The notes: a model not told the origin generated them from the sequence alone. A DNA stretch of 38,103 bases from Methanobrevibacter curvatus (GCF_001639295.1 NZ_LWMV01000021.1:1-38103), one strand, 5' to 3'. Numbered from the stretch's first letter, positions 8,241-17,161 are shown. Numbers and translations are program-made.

Positions 8241-8891
8241 TTAAATCACCAATTCATTACTTTTTCTTTTTCTATTCCAAGCTAATAAGTCTGGTCTGTA
8301 TTTTTCAAGGACATATATTACTATAACAGTCAAAACTGCTTCAATAATTCCAATAAATGCATGTAAAATTCCCATTGAAGTAAGTCCAATTATTAAAGGA
8401 AATTTGCCAGCAATTATCATTTCAATAGCACAGAATTCAGCAGAAATAAATGTAGCAAGCCATGCCCCTATTCCTATTGCAGGATATTTTCCAATAAAAT
8501 TCTTAAGTCCTTTAAATGTGAGTAAACCTACTCCACCACCGATAATAGCCATGTTTAAAACATTAGCTCCAAGAGCTGTGATTCCTCCATCTCCAAAAAG
8601 CAATGCTTGAATAAGAAGCACAACTGTGAATACTAAAATAGCTGCCTCTGGGGCTAAGAATACTATAGCAACTAATGTTCCTCCAACCATATGCCCACTA
8701 GTACCAAAAGGAATAGGCAAATTCATAGACATTATAGCAAAAATTCCTGCAGCTAAGACTGCCATTAAAGGAATACGTTTTTCATCAAGATTATTTCTTG
8801 CCCATCTTGATGCAAAATATAGTGCTATAATCAAAATTACATAATAAATGGCACATTGCCAATAAGGTATAAATCCATCAGGTATATGCAT
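8241..8891 (-). CDS. cbiM: Cobalt/nickel ECF transporter substrate-binding subunit
   Basis: Membrane S component that binds Co2+ or Ni2+. The start is set at 8891 (ATG of MHIPDGFI), 13 codons inside the longest frame. In this family the mature N-terminus Met1-His2 is itself a metal ligand, and GGAGTGAT sits just upstream. Further family features are LPIPFGTSGHMVGG with its conserved His (about residues 65-78), a second Gly-rich helix region (GDGGITALGANVLNMAIIGG) and about seven hydrophobic helices over 216 aa. It is first in the cbiM-cbiN-cbiQ operon. Metal choice (Co or Ni) cannot be decided from sequence; Ni demand is high in methanogens. Confidence 0.93.
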   Translation of the reverse strand: MHIPDGFIPYWQCAIYYVILIIALYFASRWARNNLDEKRIPLMAVLAAGIFAIMSMNLPIPFGTSGHMVGGTLVAIVFLAPEAAILVFTVVLLIQALLFGDGGITALGANVLNMAIIGGGVGLLTFKGLKNFIGKYPAIGIGAWLATFISAEFCAIEMIIAGKFPLIIGLTSMGILHAFIGIIEAVLTVIVIYVLEKYRPDLLAWNRKRKSNELVI

Positions 8892-8953
8892 TTTCATCAC
8901 TCCATAGAATAAAAAATTAAATTTAAGCAAATAAAGAAAATAAAAATAAAAAC

Positions 8954-9001
8954 TAAAATAAAAACTAAGATAAAAGCTAAAATAAAAACTAAGATAAAAG
9001 C
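8954..9001. repeat. 24-bp tandem repeat in cbiM leader
   Basis: Two full copies of a 24-bp unit (8954-8977, 8978-9001) plus a partial third. On the transcript strand the unit is U-rich (TTTTATCTTAGTTTTTATTTT-like), so it forms a long U-tract between the leader hairpin and the cbiM ribosome binding site. Confidence 0.7.
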
Positions 9002-9007
9002 TAAAAT

Positions 9008-9058
9008 AAAAAAGTAATACTTTTTGTCCAAAAAATTAAAAAAAAGTATTACTTTTTT
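9008..9058 (-). promoter_or_regulatory. Perfect 18-bp inverted repeat in cbiM leader, candidate attenuator or operator
   Basis: AAAAAAGTAATACTTTTT (9008-9025) is the exact reverse complement of 9041-9058, with a 15-nt spacer. In the minus-strand transcript it folds into an 18-bp hairpin followed by U-rich repeats, as in a terminator or attenuator. It also holds one inverted GTAATAC/GTATTAC pair, so it may be a protein operator instead. Confidence 0.5.
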
Positions 9059-9147
9059 TGTATTATTAAAGTTGAAATTTCTAAAAACAATCTAAAAAGC
9101 ATTCTTTTTAAAATATAAAGATTGATAAATATAAATTATTATTTTAA

Positions 9148-9157
9148 TTTATATAAA
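9148..9157 (-). promoter_or_regulatory. TATA box of cbiMNQ
   Basis: TTTATATAAA preceded on the minus strand by AAACC, a BRE-like purine-rich element. Initiation would fall near 9125, giving a leader of about 230 nt before cbiM, unusually long for this genome. Confidence 0.6.
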
Positions 9158-9164
9158 GGTTTTC

Positions 9165-9208
9165 TTTGTATTACAAAAACTATTTTTTTCTAAAAAAAGT
9201 AATACAAA
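9165..9208. promoter_or_regulatory. Inverted GTATTAC...GTAATAC pair upstream of the cbiM TATA box
   Basis: TTTGTATTAC (9165-9174) and its reverse complement (9199-9208) are 24 nt apart. The proximal half-site is 10 nt from the TATA box. Spacing and dyad symmetry suggest a dimeric or tetrameric metal-responsive regulator such as NikR; the identity of the regulator is inference. Confidence 0.45.
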
Positions 9209-9221
9209 AATGTAAAAAAAA

Positions 9222-9400
9222 CTAAAAAAAACAGAGGAGAGTATAGTAAAAATAGAAGAAATATGCTGAAAAAACAGTAAATAAATGGAGAAAAAAAGAA
9301 AAAAATGAAGAAAAAACAGTAAATAAAATGAAAAATAAAGAAAAAAGAGTAAAAAAAGAAGAAAAAAGAATAAAAAAGAGTAAAAAAAAGAAAAAAATAA
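9222..9400 (-). terminator. U-rich tracts after the first CBS-domain gene
   Basis: Almost only A and G on the plus strand for about 180 bases, so the minus-strand transcript carries repeated U-runs directly after the stop codon at 9402. Apparent ORFs here are low-complexity artefacts. Confidence 0.5.
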
Positions 9401-9401
9401 G

Positions 9402-10223
9402 TTATTCACTTTCCAATTTAATAATCAAATTCAATAGATCAGATTTTGTAATAATACCTACAATATTATCATCTAAATCTACAACTGGAAAGCCATCAAA
9501 GCCTGTTTTTAGCATTTCATCAGCAACAGTGGTTATGTTGTCTTCGGTTGAAACTTTTGAAACATTTCTAGTCATTATATCTCCAACAAAAATATTTTTT
9601 ACCTGTGTTTTCATGTGATTTTCAGAGACTTTTTTCCTAAAATTAACATAAGCATTTGCAATATCTTTTGATGTTAAAATGCCTACTAGAGCATTATCTT
9701 CACTAACTAAGAGTCTTCCAACACCAGAATCAATTATTAATCTTCTTGCATGAATTAATCTATCTTCTGGAGAAACAAAAATCAAGTCTGTAGTCATTAT
9801 ATCTTTTACTAATACTCTTTCATAAGCCCTACCTCTGCAAGTATCAATAAAATCAGATTTAGAAACTAAACCTTTTATATTTCCATCACTATAGACAGGA
9901 ACTCCGCCAATATTATTTTTAACAAGAATTTCAGCTACTTCAGGAACAGACATATCCTCATCAACAGTTATAACATCTTTAATCATTAGAGTGGACATGT
10001 GAAAATGAGAAGGTGCCATATTTCCATACTTAGAAGAACCGAGTTTAATGGCTATGTCTTTTTCAGTAGCTATTCCTACAAGCTCTTTTTCCTTGTTTTG
10101 ATTTGTATTTATAACAGGTAGCCTAGATACTTTCTTTTTTTCCATTAATTTTAAGCCATCACAAATATTTTGATCTTTATCAATGGAAATGATTCCTTCA
10201 GACATTATATTTTTAACCTGCAT
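9402..10223 (-). CDS. Four-CBS-domain protein
   Basis: Consists of two Bateman pairs (four CBS domains at about residues 5-60, 75-130, 140-195 and 215-270) and nothing else. Each begins with the usual V(K)DIMT-type strand: VKNIMSEGII, IKDVITVDED, VKDIMTTDLI, VGDIMTRNVS. Such stand-alone proteins bind adenine nucleotides or SAM and sense energy or methyl-donor status; ligand and target here are unknown. Translation starts at an ATG preceded by GGTGAAAAA. A similar protein lies immediately upstream on the same strand, separated by 154 bp of AT-rich DNA, so they are likely old paralogues. Confidence 0.85.
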   Translation of the reverse strand: MQVKNIMSEGIISIDKDQNICDGLKLMEKKKVSRLPVINTNQNKEKELVGIATEKDIAIKLGSSKYGNMAPSHFHMSTLMIKDVITVDEDMSVPEVAEILVKNNIGGVPVYSDGNIKGLVSKSDFIDTCRGRAYERVLVKDIMTTDLIFVSPEDRLIHARRLIIDSGVGRLLVSEDNALVGILTSKDIANAYVNFRKKVSENHMKTQVKNIFVGDIMTRNVSKVSTEDNITTVADEMLKTGFDGFPVVDLDDNIVGIITKSDLLNLIIKLESE

Positions 10224-10377
10224 TTTTTCACCAACATTAGAATATAATAACTTAAAAAAATATAAAAAATTTTAAAAAAATATAAAAAAATTAAGAAATA
10301 TAAAAAGTTTTAAAAAAAATATAAAAAACATTGATAATGTATAAAAAATATTAAATTGAAAAAATATAAAAAATAAA

Positions 10378-11319
10378 TTAATTAATATTAATTGCTCTTA
10401 AAACATCTCTTTCTGTAATTATCCCATAAAGAACATTATCTTTAACAACAGGAACTCCTCCAGTGTTTTTATTTTTTAATATATTACATAAGTCACCAAT
10501 TCTTGTTAATGGCTCAATGGTAACTACTTCTTTTTTCATTACTTCAGAAACAAAAGTATTTAAAACCTCTAAAGCACTGTTAGATTTGATATGTGTAAAT
10601 AAATCTTTTTCAGAAAAATATCTTAAAATGTCATTAGCAGTTAGTATTCCAACTAATTTTCCGTCTTTTAGATGTGGAAGATCTTCTTTTCCAATAATTG
10701 GAATTCTTCTTAGGTTATTTCTAAACATTATTTTAGTTGCACCTTCAATTGGAGTTCCAGGAGTTGTTGTAATAACTTCTTCAACCATAAAGTCTTTAAC
10801 AAGCTCATCAGTTAAAACTCCTCGTAAAGCCAGAGCAAAATCCCTTTCAGTTACAATACCAAGAATTTTTTGGTTTTCACCAATTATTGGAAGTGCACCA
10901 ACATCTTTCTCAAGCATTATTTTAATGGCTGTGGAAATTGAATCTTTATGTGTTAAAGAAAAAACATCTTTTGTCATTATTTCTTTAACACTTTCATTAA
11001 TAGCTCTTAAAAAGTTATCATGATATTTTTCTTCCATTAGATTAAATTTATCTCCTCCACCTAAAAAATTTAAAATATCCATAGAAGTCACAATACCTAA
11101 TAATCTTCCAGAACCTGGATCGGTAATAGGTAGTCTTCTAAATTTATGTTTAGCCATTATTTCAGAAGTTTCTTTAATACTTGTAGTTGGAGGGATTGTA
11201 ATGACATCTTTAGTTGCTAATGTCATGATATCTCCATCATGCTCTGAAACTCGACTTTCATGCTCAACAGAACCTCTATTTCTAGATTTTCTTAAGTTTA
11301 TGGCGGTTTTATCTTTCAT
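10378..11319 (-). CDS. Four-CBS-domain protein with basic N-terminal extension
   Basis: Four CBS domains (about residues 28-85, 108-165, 168-232, 250-312) follow an about 28-residue charged extension (AINLRKSRNRGSVEHESRVSEH). Motif strands are MTLATKDVITI, VKEIMTKDVFS, VKDFMVEEVIT and VSEVMKKEVVT, and each ends in a GI(V/I)TxxD segment. No catalytic domain is present. A strong GAGGTG ribosome binding site precedes the ATG. The extension distinguishes it from its downstream paralogue and could contact RNA, DNA or a partner; that is a guess. Confidence 0.85.
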   Translation of the reverse strand: MKDKTAINLRKSRNRGSVEHESRVSEHDGDIMTLATKDVITIPPTTSIKETSEIMAKHKFRRLPITDPGSGRLLGIVTSMDILNFLGGGDKFNLMEEKYHDNFLRAINESVKEIMTKDVFSLTHKDSISTAIKIMLEKDVGALPIIGENQKILGIVTERDFALALRGVLTDELVKDFMVEEVITTTPGTPIEGATKIMFRNNLRRIPIIGKEDLPHLKDGKLVGILTANDILRYFSEKDLFTHIKSNSALEVLNTFVSEVMKKEVVTIEPLTRIGDLCNILKNKNTGGVPVVKDNVLYGIITERDVLRAININ

Positions 11320-11524
11320 TTAAACACCTCTTTTTTAACTTAATCTAATTTTTAATAAAATTTAATCTAATATTTTATAAAATTTAATAATAATATTATA
11401 AAATTTAATTATAATTTCATGAAAATTTAAAGCAATATTATAAAATTTAAAGCAAAAAAAAACTTTAAGCCATAAATGTAAATTAAAAAATTATAATTCA
11501 AAAAATAATTTATTCAAAGAATAT

Positions 11525-12373
<849 letters not shown>

Positions 12374-12403
12374 TTTAAAAATTTTTAAAATACATTTAAT
12401 AAA

Positions 12404-12439
12404 TAATTAGTTAGATAATTAGTTAGATAATTAGTTAGA
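12404..12439. repeat. 12-bp tandem repeat (3 copies) between queD and queE
   Basis: Three exact copies of TAATTAGTTAGA and the first bases of a fourth. They lie in the upstream region of queE, 30-70 bp before its start codon, and may overlap its promoter. Confidence 0.85.
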
Positions 12440-12527
12440 TAATTTAAATATAAATTAAAAAAATTAAAAAAAATGCATTTAAATAAAATAAATTAATGAA
12501 AAATAAATCAGCTATTTATTTGTTAAT

Positions 12528-13049
12528 TTAATTGATTTTCTTTGTAAAAATAGCTCCTTGACCTATTCCCTCATTTACACCTACTGAAATTGAATTAATG
12601 TTATTATACCCCTTATTTTTTAAATCTTTAAAAATTATTTCATTAAAATACTCAGCTAAAGATTCTGCCGAACTATCATCTAAAGGAAGAAGAATTGCAT
12701 CGCTTTTTGGAATTGCATATTTTTTTCCCTTTACAGAGAATTTAAGATTTTCAATATTATTGAAAACCTCGATAGAAATATCTTCAGGTTTTAAACCTTT
12801 AAATTCAGTGTATTTATTAAATATAGGGATCAACAAACGGTGATCTAAAGATTTACAGACATTTCTTGCTGAATTTTTAATGTCTTTAAAATCAACAACA
12901 AAATTAAAGTCACCAAATCTATCTCCTTCTATTTCAATATCCACAAAATATGAATGTCCATGAATAAAACCACAAAAGTTATGTCCAGGAATTATATGTG
13001 CAGAAGAGAAACGTAAATTTGCTGACATTCCATTTACAACAATTTTCAT
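12528..13049 (-). CDS. queD: 6-carboxytetrahydropterin synthase
   Basis: Zn-dependent pterin enzyme that forms 6-carboxy-5,6,7,8-tetrahydropterin from dihydroneopterin triphosphate, the substrate of QueE. The metal ligands are visible: His in FSSAH (residue 18) and the HGH pair (about 30-32). The catalytic Cys is in PGHNFCGFIHGH (Cys26). A DHRLLIP segment (about 86-92) and the C-terminal VGVNEGIGQGAIF fit the family. The 173-aa length is slightly long because of a mid-protein segment. A ribosome binding site AGGT lies nine bases before the ATG. Its adjacency to queE supports the preQ0 pathway assignment. Confidence 0.92.
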   Translation of the reverse strand: MKIVVNGMSANLRFSSAHIIPGHNFCGFIHGHSYFVDIEIEGDRFGDFNFVVDFKDIKNSARNVCKSLDHRLLIPIFNKYTEFKGLKPEDISIEVFNNIENLKFSVKGKKYAIPKSDAILLPLDDSSAESLAEYFNEIIFKDLKNKGYNNINSISVGVNEGIGQGAIFTKKIN

Positions 13050-13148
13050 ATTTTATACCTAAAAGTTTAAATTTATATTTTAAAAAAAAATTAAAAAACT
13101 AAAAATTTTTAATATTATTAATTAATTAAAAATTCATTAAAAGATTAT

Positions 13149-13181
13149 GATATTCTTAATATTTATAAAGGATATTCTTAA
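13149..13181 (-). promoter_or_regulatory. queD promoter: TATA box between two identical 11-bp repeats
   Basis: GATATTCTTAA occurs at 13149-13159 and 13171-13181, exactly 22 bp apart, with TTTATAAA (13162-13169) between them. On the minus strand this reads repeat-BRE/TATA-repeat. The upstream copy also forms GATATT-N4-AATATC, a dyad. The geometry suggests a repressor site over the core promoter. The rest of 13050-13540 is AT-rich with no gene visible. Confidence 0.5.
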
Positions 13182-13511
13182 ATATCAAAAACAAATTTTT
13201 TCTAAAAATACTATAATTTTATTTTATTTTTTCTATTTATTAAATCTTTCTAATTTATTCAAAAAATATAAAATCCTTAGTAAAAAATGAAAACTTTTTA
13301 AAAAAGTAGAAGATTTACAAACAAATCCGTAATCATCATGTGAAAAATTAAAAAAATATTTAATAAAGTAAAAAATATTAATGAAATAAAGAATGCTAAT
13401 AAAATAAAGAACACTAATAAAATAAAGAATTTAATAAAATAAATAAATTAAATAAATATATATTGATAAAATAAAAAATTTATTATTTTTCAAATGCTCT
13501 TACTAAAGATA

Positions 13512-13520
13512 TTTATATAT
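13512..13520 (+). promoter_or_regulatory. TATA box of the helicase gene
   Basis: TTTATATAT lies 29 bp before the ATG at 13541, so the transcript should begin within a few bases of the start codon (leaderless or nearly so). No ribosome binding site is present, which agrees. Confidence 0.55.
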
Positions 13521-13540
13521 TAAAAAAAAAATTATCTCTA

Positions 13541-15394
13541 ATGTCAAATTCACTTTTTTGCCCTAACTGTGGAATGTTAAAAAATAATTGTGTTTGTAGT
13601 AACAACAAATCAAAGAAAGAAAAAACATTTAATAATTATGACACACAAAATACTTTAGACTTTTCTTATCCAAAAAAAGAAAATTACAACACACAATATG
13701 ATAAAATTGATGAAAATAGCTTTGTTTATTCAATAGAAAAAAATTCACTTAATACCATCGAAATAAATAAAATAAAATCTAATTATCCTGAAATTCCAAG
13801 TGAAATCATTGAAAAATTTCCATTTAAGCATCCACGAGTTGGTCAACTTGAAATCTTATCTGAAATTGTAGAAGCCATTGAAAAAGGGTTTAAATACATT
13901 ATTTTAGAAGCTGGAACTGGAACAGGAAAATCTGTAATAGCTGCTACATTAGCCAGGCTCTATGAATCCTCATATATTCTTACAATGACTAAACAATTAC
14001 AATCACAATATGCAGAGGAATTTAATTTTCCATTAGTTAAAGGCAGATCCAATTTTTCTTGTTTGAATGATGATTTAGAGTCTACATGTGATATTGGAAA
14101 CTGTAAAACAAGTCCTAATTCAAAAAAATTCTTTTGTCCATTTGGAGTAAGTAAAAATCCTCCATTAGGTGCAAATGAAGCATTTGAAACGTCTTATGGG
14201 GCTTTATTTTTCAATAGTGAAAATCATTGTTCCTATTGGCAGCAAAAAGCAGATTCTATTAACTCTCCCATTAGTTTAATGAACTACGACTATGGGATTT
14301 TAGAGTTAAACTATGTAAAGCATTTTCCAAAACGAAAGTTATTGATTTTAGATGAAGCCCATAACATTGAAAATAAGCTAATGAGGATTTTAGAGTTAAA
14401 TCTTTACAATAAACGACTAGAAAAAGATATCAGAAGAACAATAAGTAGAAGAACTGTTAAAGATGGTGAAATATCCGATTGGAAATTAGAAATAGAAGGA
14501 ATCTATGAAGCATATAGAGAAATTGATTTAAGTAAATTATCTATTAATAAGGCAGATAGAATAAGATCTACAACTTTAAGGCTAAAACAACTATGTGAAA
14601 ACCTTGAAAAAGAGCCTAAAAATTGGGTTATAGATGGAAATGAAGTTGGTGTTTCATTTAAACCACTTAAAATAAATCAATATGCAAAAAATTATTTATT
14701 TAATCATGGTGAAATAACAATATTTTTAAGTGCTACAATCTTATCTCACAAGCTATTTTCTAAATGGCTTGGATTAAATCCAAGAGATGTTTTTCATATG
14801 AAAGTAGATAGTCCATTTAAAGCCCATCAACGTCCAATTGAATTGAAATTTGCTGGAAAAATGAGTAAAAATAGAATAAATCAAACTGCTCCCAAAACCA
14901 TTCCTATTTTAAATAAAATCCTAAAAAAACACGAAAATGACAAAGGTTTAATTCATTCTAATAGTTACAACTGTCAACACTACATTACAAACCATTTACA
15001 TAACACAAGAATAATTTCACACAACAGTGAAAACAGAGAAAGAATTTTAAACTTTTTTGAAAAAAGTGAAGACCCACTTGTACTTGTTAGCCCTTCAATG
15101 AGTGAAGGTGTTGATTTACCATATGATAAATGTAGATTTCAAATAATTTACAAGGTTCCTTTCCCTTATCTTGGAGATAAGCAGATAAATCAAAGAAGAA
15201 AAAGAGATCAGCGATGGTATGCATATAAAACAGTAATGACACTGATGCAAGCTTATGGAAGAGGAATGAGAGCAGAAGATGATGAATGTTACACATACAT
15301 AATTGATGAAGACATAAATATTCTTTTTAAAAGTCCAATGTATAAATCATTACTTCCTGAATTCTTTAAAGAAGCCATCATCCAAGACGACTAA
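13541..15394 (+). CDS. XPD/DinG-type superfamily 2 DNA helicase
   Basis: ATP-dependent 5'-3' DNA helicase of the Rad3/XPD-DinG group, with likely roles in repair or recombination. A short zinc-ribbon-like start (CPNCGMLKNNCVC, residues 7-19) precedes an about 70-residue Asn-rich linker. Then come the Q-like/Walker A motif LEAGTGTGKSVIAA (about 121-134), the four-cysteine region expected for an Fe-S domain (CLNDDLESTCDIGNC, FFCPFG, HCSYW; about 168-230), the DEAH box LILDEAHNIE (about 267-276), SATIL (motif III/IV region), SPSMSEGVDLPYD (motif V) and MQAYGRGMRAEDD (motif VI, Q-GR-R). The 617-aa length fits. Which biological helicase (XPD, DinG-like) it corresponds to is not settled. Confidence 0.88.
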   Translation: MSNSLFCPNCGMLKNNCVCSNNKSKKEKTFNNYDTQNTLDFSYPKKENYNTQYDKIDENSFVYSIEKNSLNTIEINKIKSNYPEIPSEIIEKFPFKHPRVGQLEILSEIVEAIEKGFKYIILEAGTGTGKSVIAATLARLYESSYILTMTKQLQSQYAEEFNFPLVKGRSNFSCLNDDLESTCDIGNCKTSPNSKKFFCPFGVSKNPPLGANEAFETSYGALFFNSENHCSYWQQKADSINSPISLMNYDYGILELNYVKHFPKRKLLILDEAHNIENKLMRILELNLYNKRLEKDIRRTISRRTVKDGEISDWKLEIEGIYEAYREIDLSKLSINKADRIRSTTLRLKQLCENLEKEPKNWVIDGNEVGVSFKPLKINQYAKNYLFNHGEITIFLSATILSHKLFSKWLGLNPRDVFHMKVDSPFKAHQRPIELKFAGKMSKNRINQTAPKTIPILNKILKKHENDKGLIHSNSYNCQHYITNHLHNTRIISHNSENRERILNFFEKSEDPLVLVSPSMSEGVDLPYDKCRFQIIYKVPFPYLGDKQINQRRKRDQRWYAYKTVMTLMQAYGRGMRAEDDECYTYIIDEDINILFKSPMYKSLLPEFFKEAIIQDD

Positions 15395-15461
15395 AAAAAA
15401 ACTAAAAAAAGGATAAAAAAAGAAAGAAGCAAATTAAATAAGAAATAATTCAATTAAAAAA

Positions 15462-15513
15462 TTTACTTTAAAGACTTACTTTAAAAATTTACTTTAAAAG
15501 CTTATTTTAAAAA
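15462..15513. repeat. 13-bp tandem repeat (4 copies) in convergent gap
   Basis: Four 13-bp units of YTTACTTTAAAAR lie between the convergent helicase and HTH genes. The plus strand of the unit is U-containing but not a clean U-tract; both transcripts probably end in this 142-bp gap. Confidence 0.8.
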
Positions 15514-15536
15514 TTTTTCACTTTGTGCTTTTTTAT

Positions 15537-15959
15537 TTAAATAGCTATTGTTATTTCGTCAAAGCTTACTATTGGGATTTTACGGTTTTTTTTACCATCT
15601 TTAAGTTCAATAAATCCATTTTCACTTAATTTTTTTACTTTTGCTAGAACTGTACATGTGTTTTTATCTAATAATCTTGAGAGTTCACTTATAGATTCAG
15701 GATTTTTAGTTTTTATGGTGTTTAGTATGTTTATATCAAATTCAGATAAAGCTATTTTATTGGTTACTACAGTATGTGTTTCTTTTATTGATTCATCTAA
15801 ATGCTTTAGGTAATATTTCCAAGCTTCTAAATCAGAATAAAATAGCCTATTATTAGTTATTTTCGCTTTTTTTTCTAGTTTTTCAAGAGACCCATAAGTA
15901 TTTTCCATTTCTCCTATAAGTTCTTCAGCTGTTTGTTCTTTTATTAAAGTTATTCTCAT
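15537..15959 (-). CDS. HVO_A0114/TumA-like winged-helix DNA-binding protein
   Basis: Putative transcription factor or antitoxin of the HVO_A0114 family, whose members are often paired with TumE-type toxins. The N-terminal half is helical. The C-terminal half (about residues 70-140) is a winged helix: NIKTKNPESISELSRLLDKNTCTVLAKVKKLSENGFIEL, followed by the family's terminal strand pattern VSFDEITIAI. I recognised it by this pattern, not by a search. It starts 8 bp after a 50-aa ORF on the same strand. That partner is much shorter than a typical TumE protein, so a complete toxin-antitoxin pair is not proven. Confidence 0.75.
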   Translation of the reverse strand: MRITLIKEQTAEELIGEMENTYGSLEKLEKKAKITNNRLFYSDLEAWKYYLKHLDESIKETHTVVTNKIALSEFDINILNTIKTKNPESISELSRLLDKNTCTVLAKVKKLSENGFIELKDGKKNRKIPIVSFDEITIAI

Positions 15960-15967
15960 AATTTCAA

Positions 15968-16120
15968 CTACTTTATTAAATTATCAACATTTAAACCTTC
16001 ATTTAATTCAATATGATTCAATACTATATTATGGACTTCATTAATCCAATTACTTCCAAACTCCACTTTATAAATATCTTTATCACATAATTTTATTTTC
16101 ATCTGCTCTTTTCTATTCAT
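15968..16120 (-). CDS. 50-aa small protein upstream of the HTH gene
   Basis: Unrecognised. It reads MNRKEQMKIKLCDKDIY at the start, then a KVEFGSNWINEVHN segment, and ends NVDNLIK. There is no signal peptide or membrane helix. ATG at 16120 lies about 29 bp from a good TATA box (16144-16154), which would make it leaderless; Met7 is an alternative start. The stop is 8 bp from the HTH start, so the two form a probable operon. It may be a small toxin-like partner, a truncated toxin, or simply a conserved small protein. Confidence 0.5.
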   Translation of the reverse strand: MNRKEQMKIKLCDKDIYKVEFGSNWINEVHNIVLNHIELNEGLNVDNLIK

Positions 16121-16143
16121 GTAATATATTATTATATACAAAT

Positions 16144-16154
16144 TTATTTATATA
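16144..16154 (-). promoter_or_regulatory. TATA box of the small-protein/HTH operon
   Basis: TTATATAAATA on the minus strand, with initiation expected at or just before the ATG at 16120. The divergent MarR gene starts at 16380, so 16121-16379 is a shared control region; it contains several ATATAAATAATTTATAT-like dyads and no gene. Confidence 0.5.
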
Positions 16155-16379
16155 ATTGATGTTTTTTATCCATATATTATGTGGAAAATAAAAAAATAAA
16201 CACAAAAAATTATTATTGATAGATAAATTATATATACATAAATAATTTATATATAAAATATATTCATATAAATAATTTATATGTAAACTAATTGAGAAAA
16301 TTCATTTTTAATATTATTATTTAATAAAACATGATTATTTTAAATAAATTAATAGAATTAAGATAAAAGAGGCAAAAAT

Positions 16380-16835
16380 ATGAGTAGAAAAGATAAAAAT
16401 ATAAATAAAAAATCGATTAAAGATGAATCTGAAATTTTATGGCTATTTCCAAAAGTAAATGTCTTATTAAGAAGAAAAATGCAAAAAGAATTAAGTCAAT
16501 ATGAGCTATTATGGGAACAATGGAGCATTTTAAGTAAAATTTATAGAAATGAAGGAGTAAATCAGAAAAAAATAGCTGAAATATCAATTAAAAATGAAGC
16601 TGCTGTAACCAGAACTTTAAACTACTTAGAGGGCAAAAATTTAGTTTCAAGAGAAAAATCAGAAAAAGATAAGAGAGAGTATTTAATCTATCTCACAGAA
16701 AATGGTAGAAAAATATATGAAGAAAGTGAAGAAGTATATTTTAAAATATTAAATGATATAAACAATATTTTCAAAAAAGAAGAACTTAAAAATCTAAAAA
16801 AATCATTAAATAAATTAATTGATAATTTACATTGA
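16380..16835 (+). CDS. MarR-family transcriptional regulator
   Basis: A 151-aa winged-helix regulator. The N-terminal helix (LWLFPKVNVLLRRKMQKEL) dimerises. The DNA-binding segment is NQKKIAEISIKNEAAVTRTLNYLEGKNLVSREKSEKDKREYLIYLTENG (about residues 60-110), including the conserved D-x-R wing (EKDKREYLIYLT). C-terminal helices complete the dimer. The target is not obvious: both neighbours are regulatory or unrelated, so it may control itself or the divergent small-protein operon. GAGG lies about nine bases before the ATG. Confidence 0.9.
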   Translation: MSRKDKNINKKSIKDESEILWLFPKVNVLLRRKMQKELSQYELLWEQWSILSKIYRNEGVNQKKIAEISIKNEAAVTRTLNYLEGKNLVSREKSEKDKREYLIYLTENGRKIYEESEEVYFKILNDINNIFKKEELKNLKKSLNKLIDNLH

Positions 16836-17161
16836 ACAATTAAAAAACAAAACAACTTAGATGACACCTAGATATCAACAATTTGAGTTAAAACTTTTTT
16901 GTGTATTACCATTATTTCAAATAGTAATATTTAAATATTACATAAATTCATATAATATGCTAATAACATTAAATTTCAAGCTATTAAATTATTATTAGGA
17001 CTTAAATATGTAAATGCAATATTGTACTTAAATAAAATTTACATTTAAAACAAGGATATGTGCATTCTCCAAACAAAAAAACATTTAAACAATATTGATT
17101 AAAATAGTGTAGGCTATCTGGTTGAATTATTATTTTCCTAGAGTGCCATTTATTTTCATAA

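Noticed and set aside
8891-9150. Cobalamin riboswitch upstream of cbiM
   Set aside because: No B12-box-like conserved block is present; the leader is A/T repeats plus one hairpin.
9149-9618. Phe/Leu/Lys-rich ORFs on both strands
   Set aside because: They are products of purine/pyrimidine low-complexity DNA or antisense to the CBS gene.
16903-16929. GTATTAC...GTAAT dyad after the MarR gene as a cbi-type operator
   Set aside because: Imperfect, with different spacing and no promoter nearby; chance match is likely in this composition.
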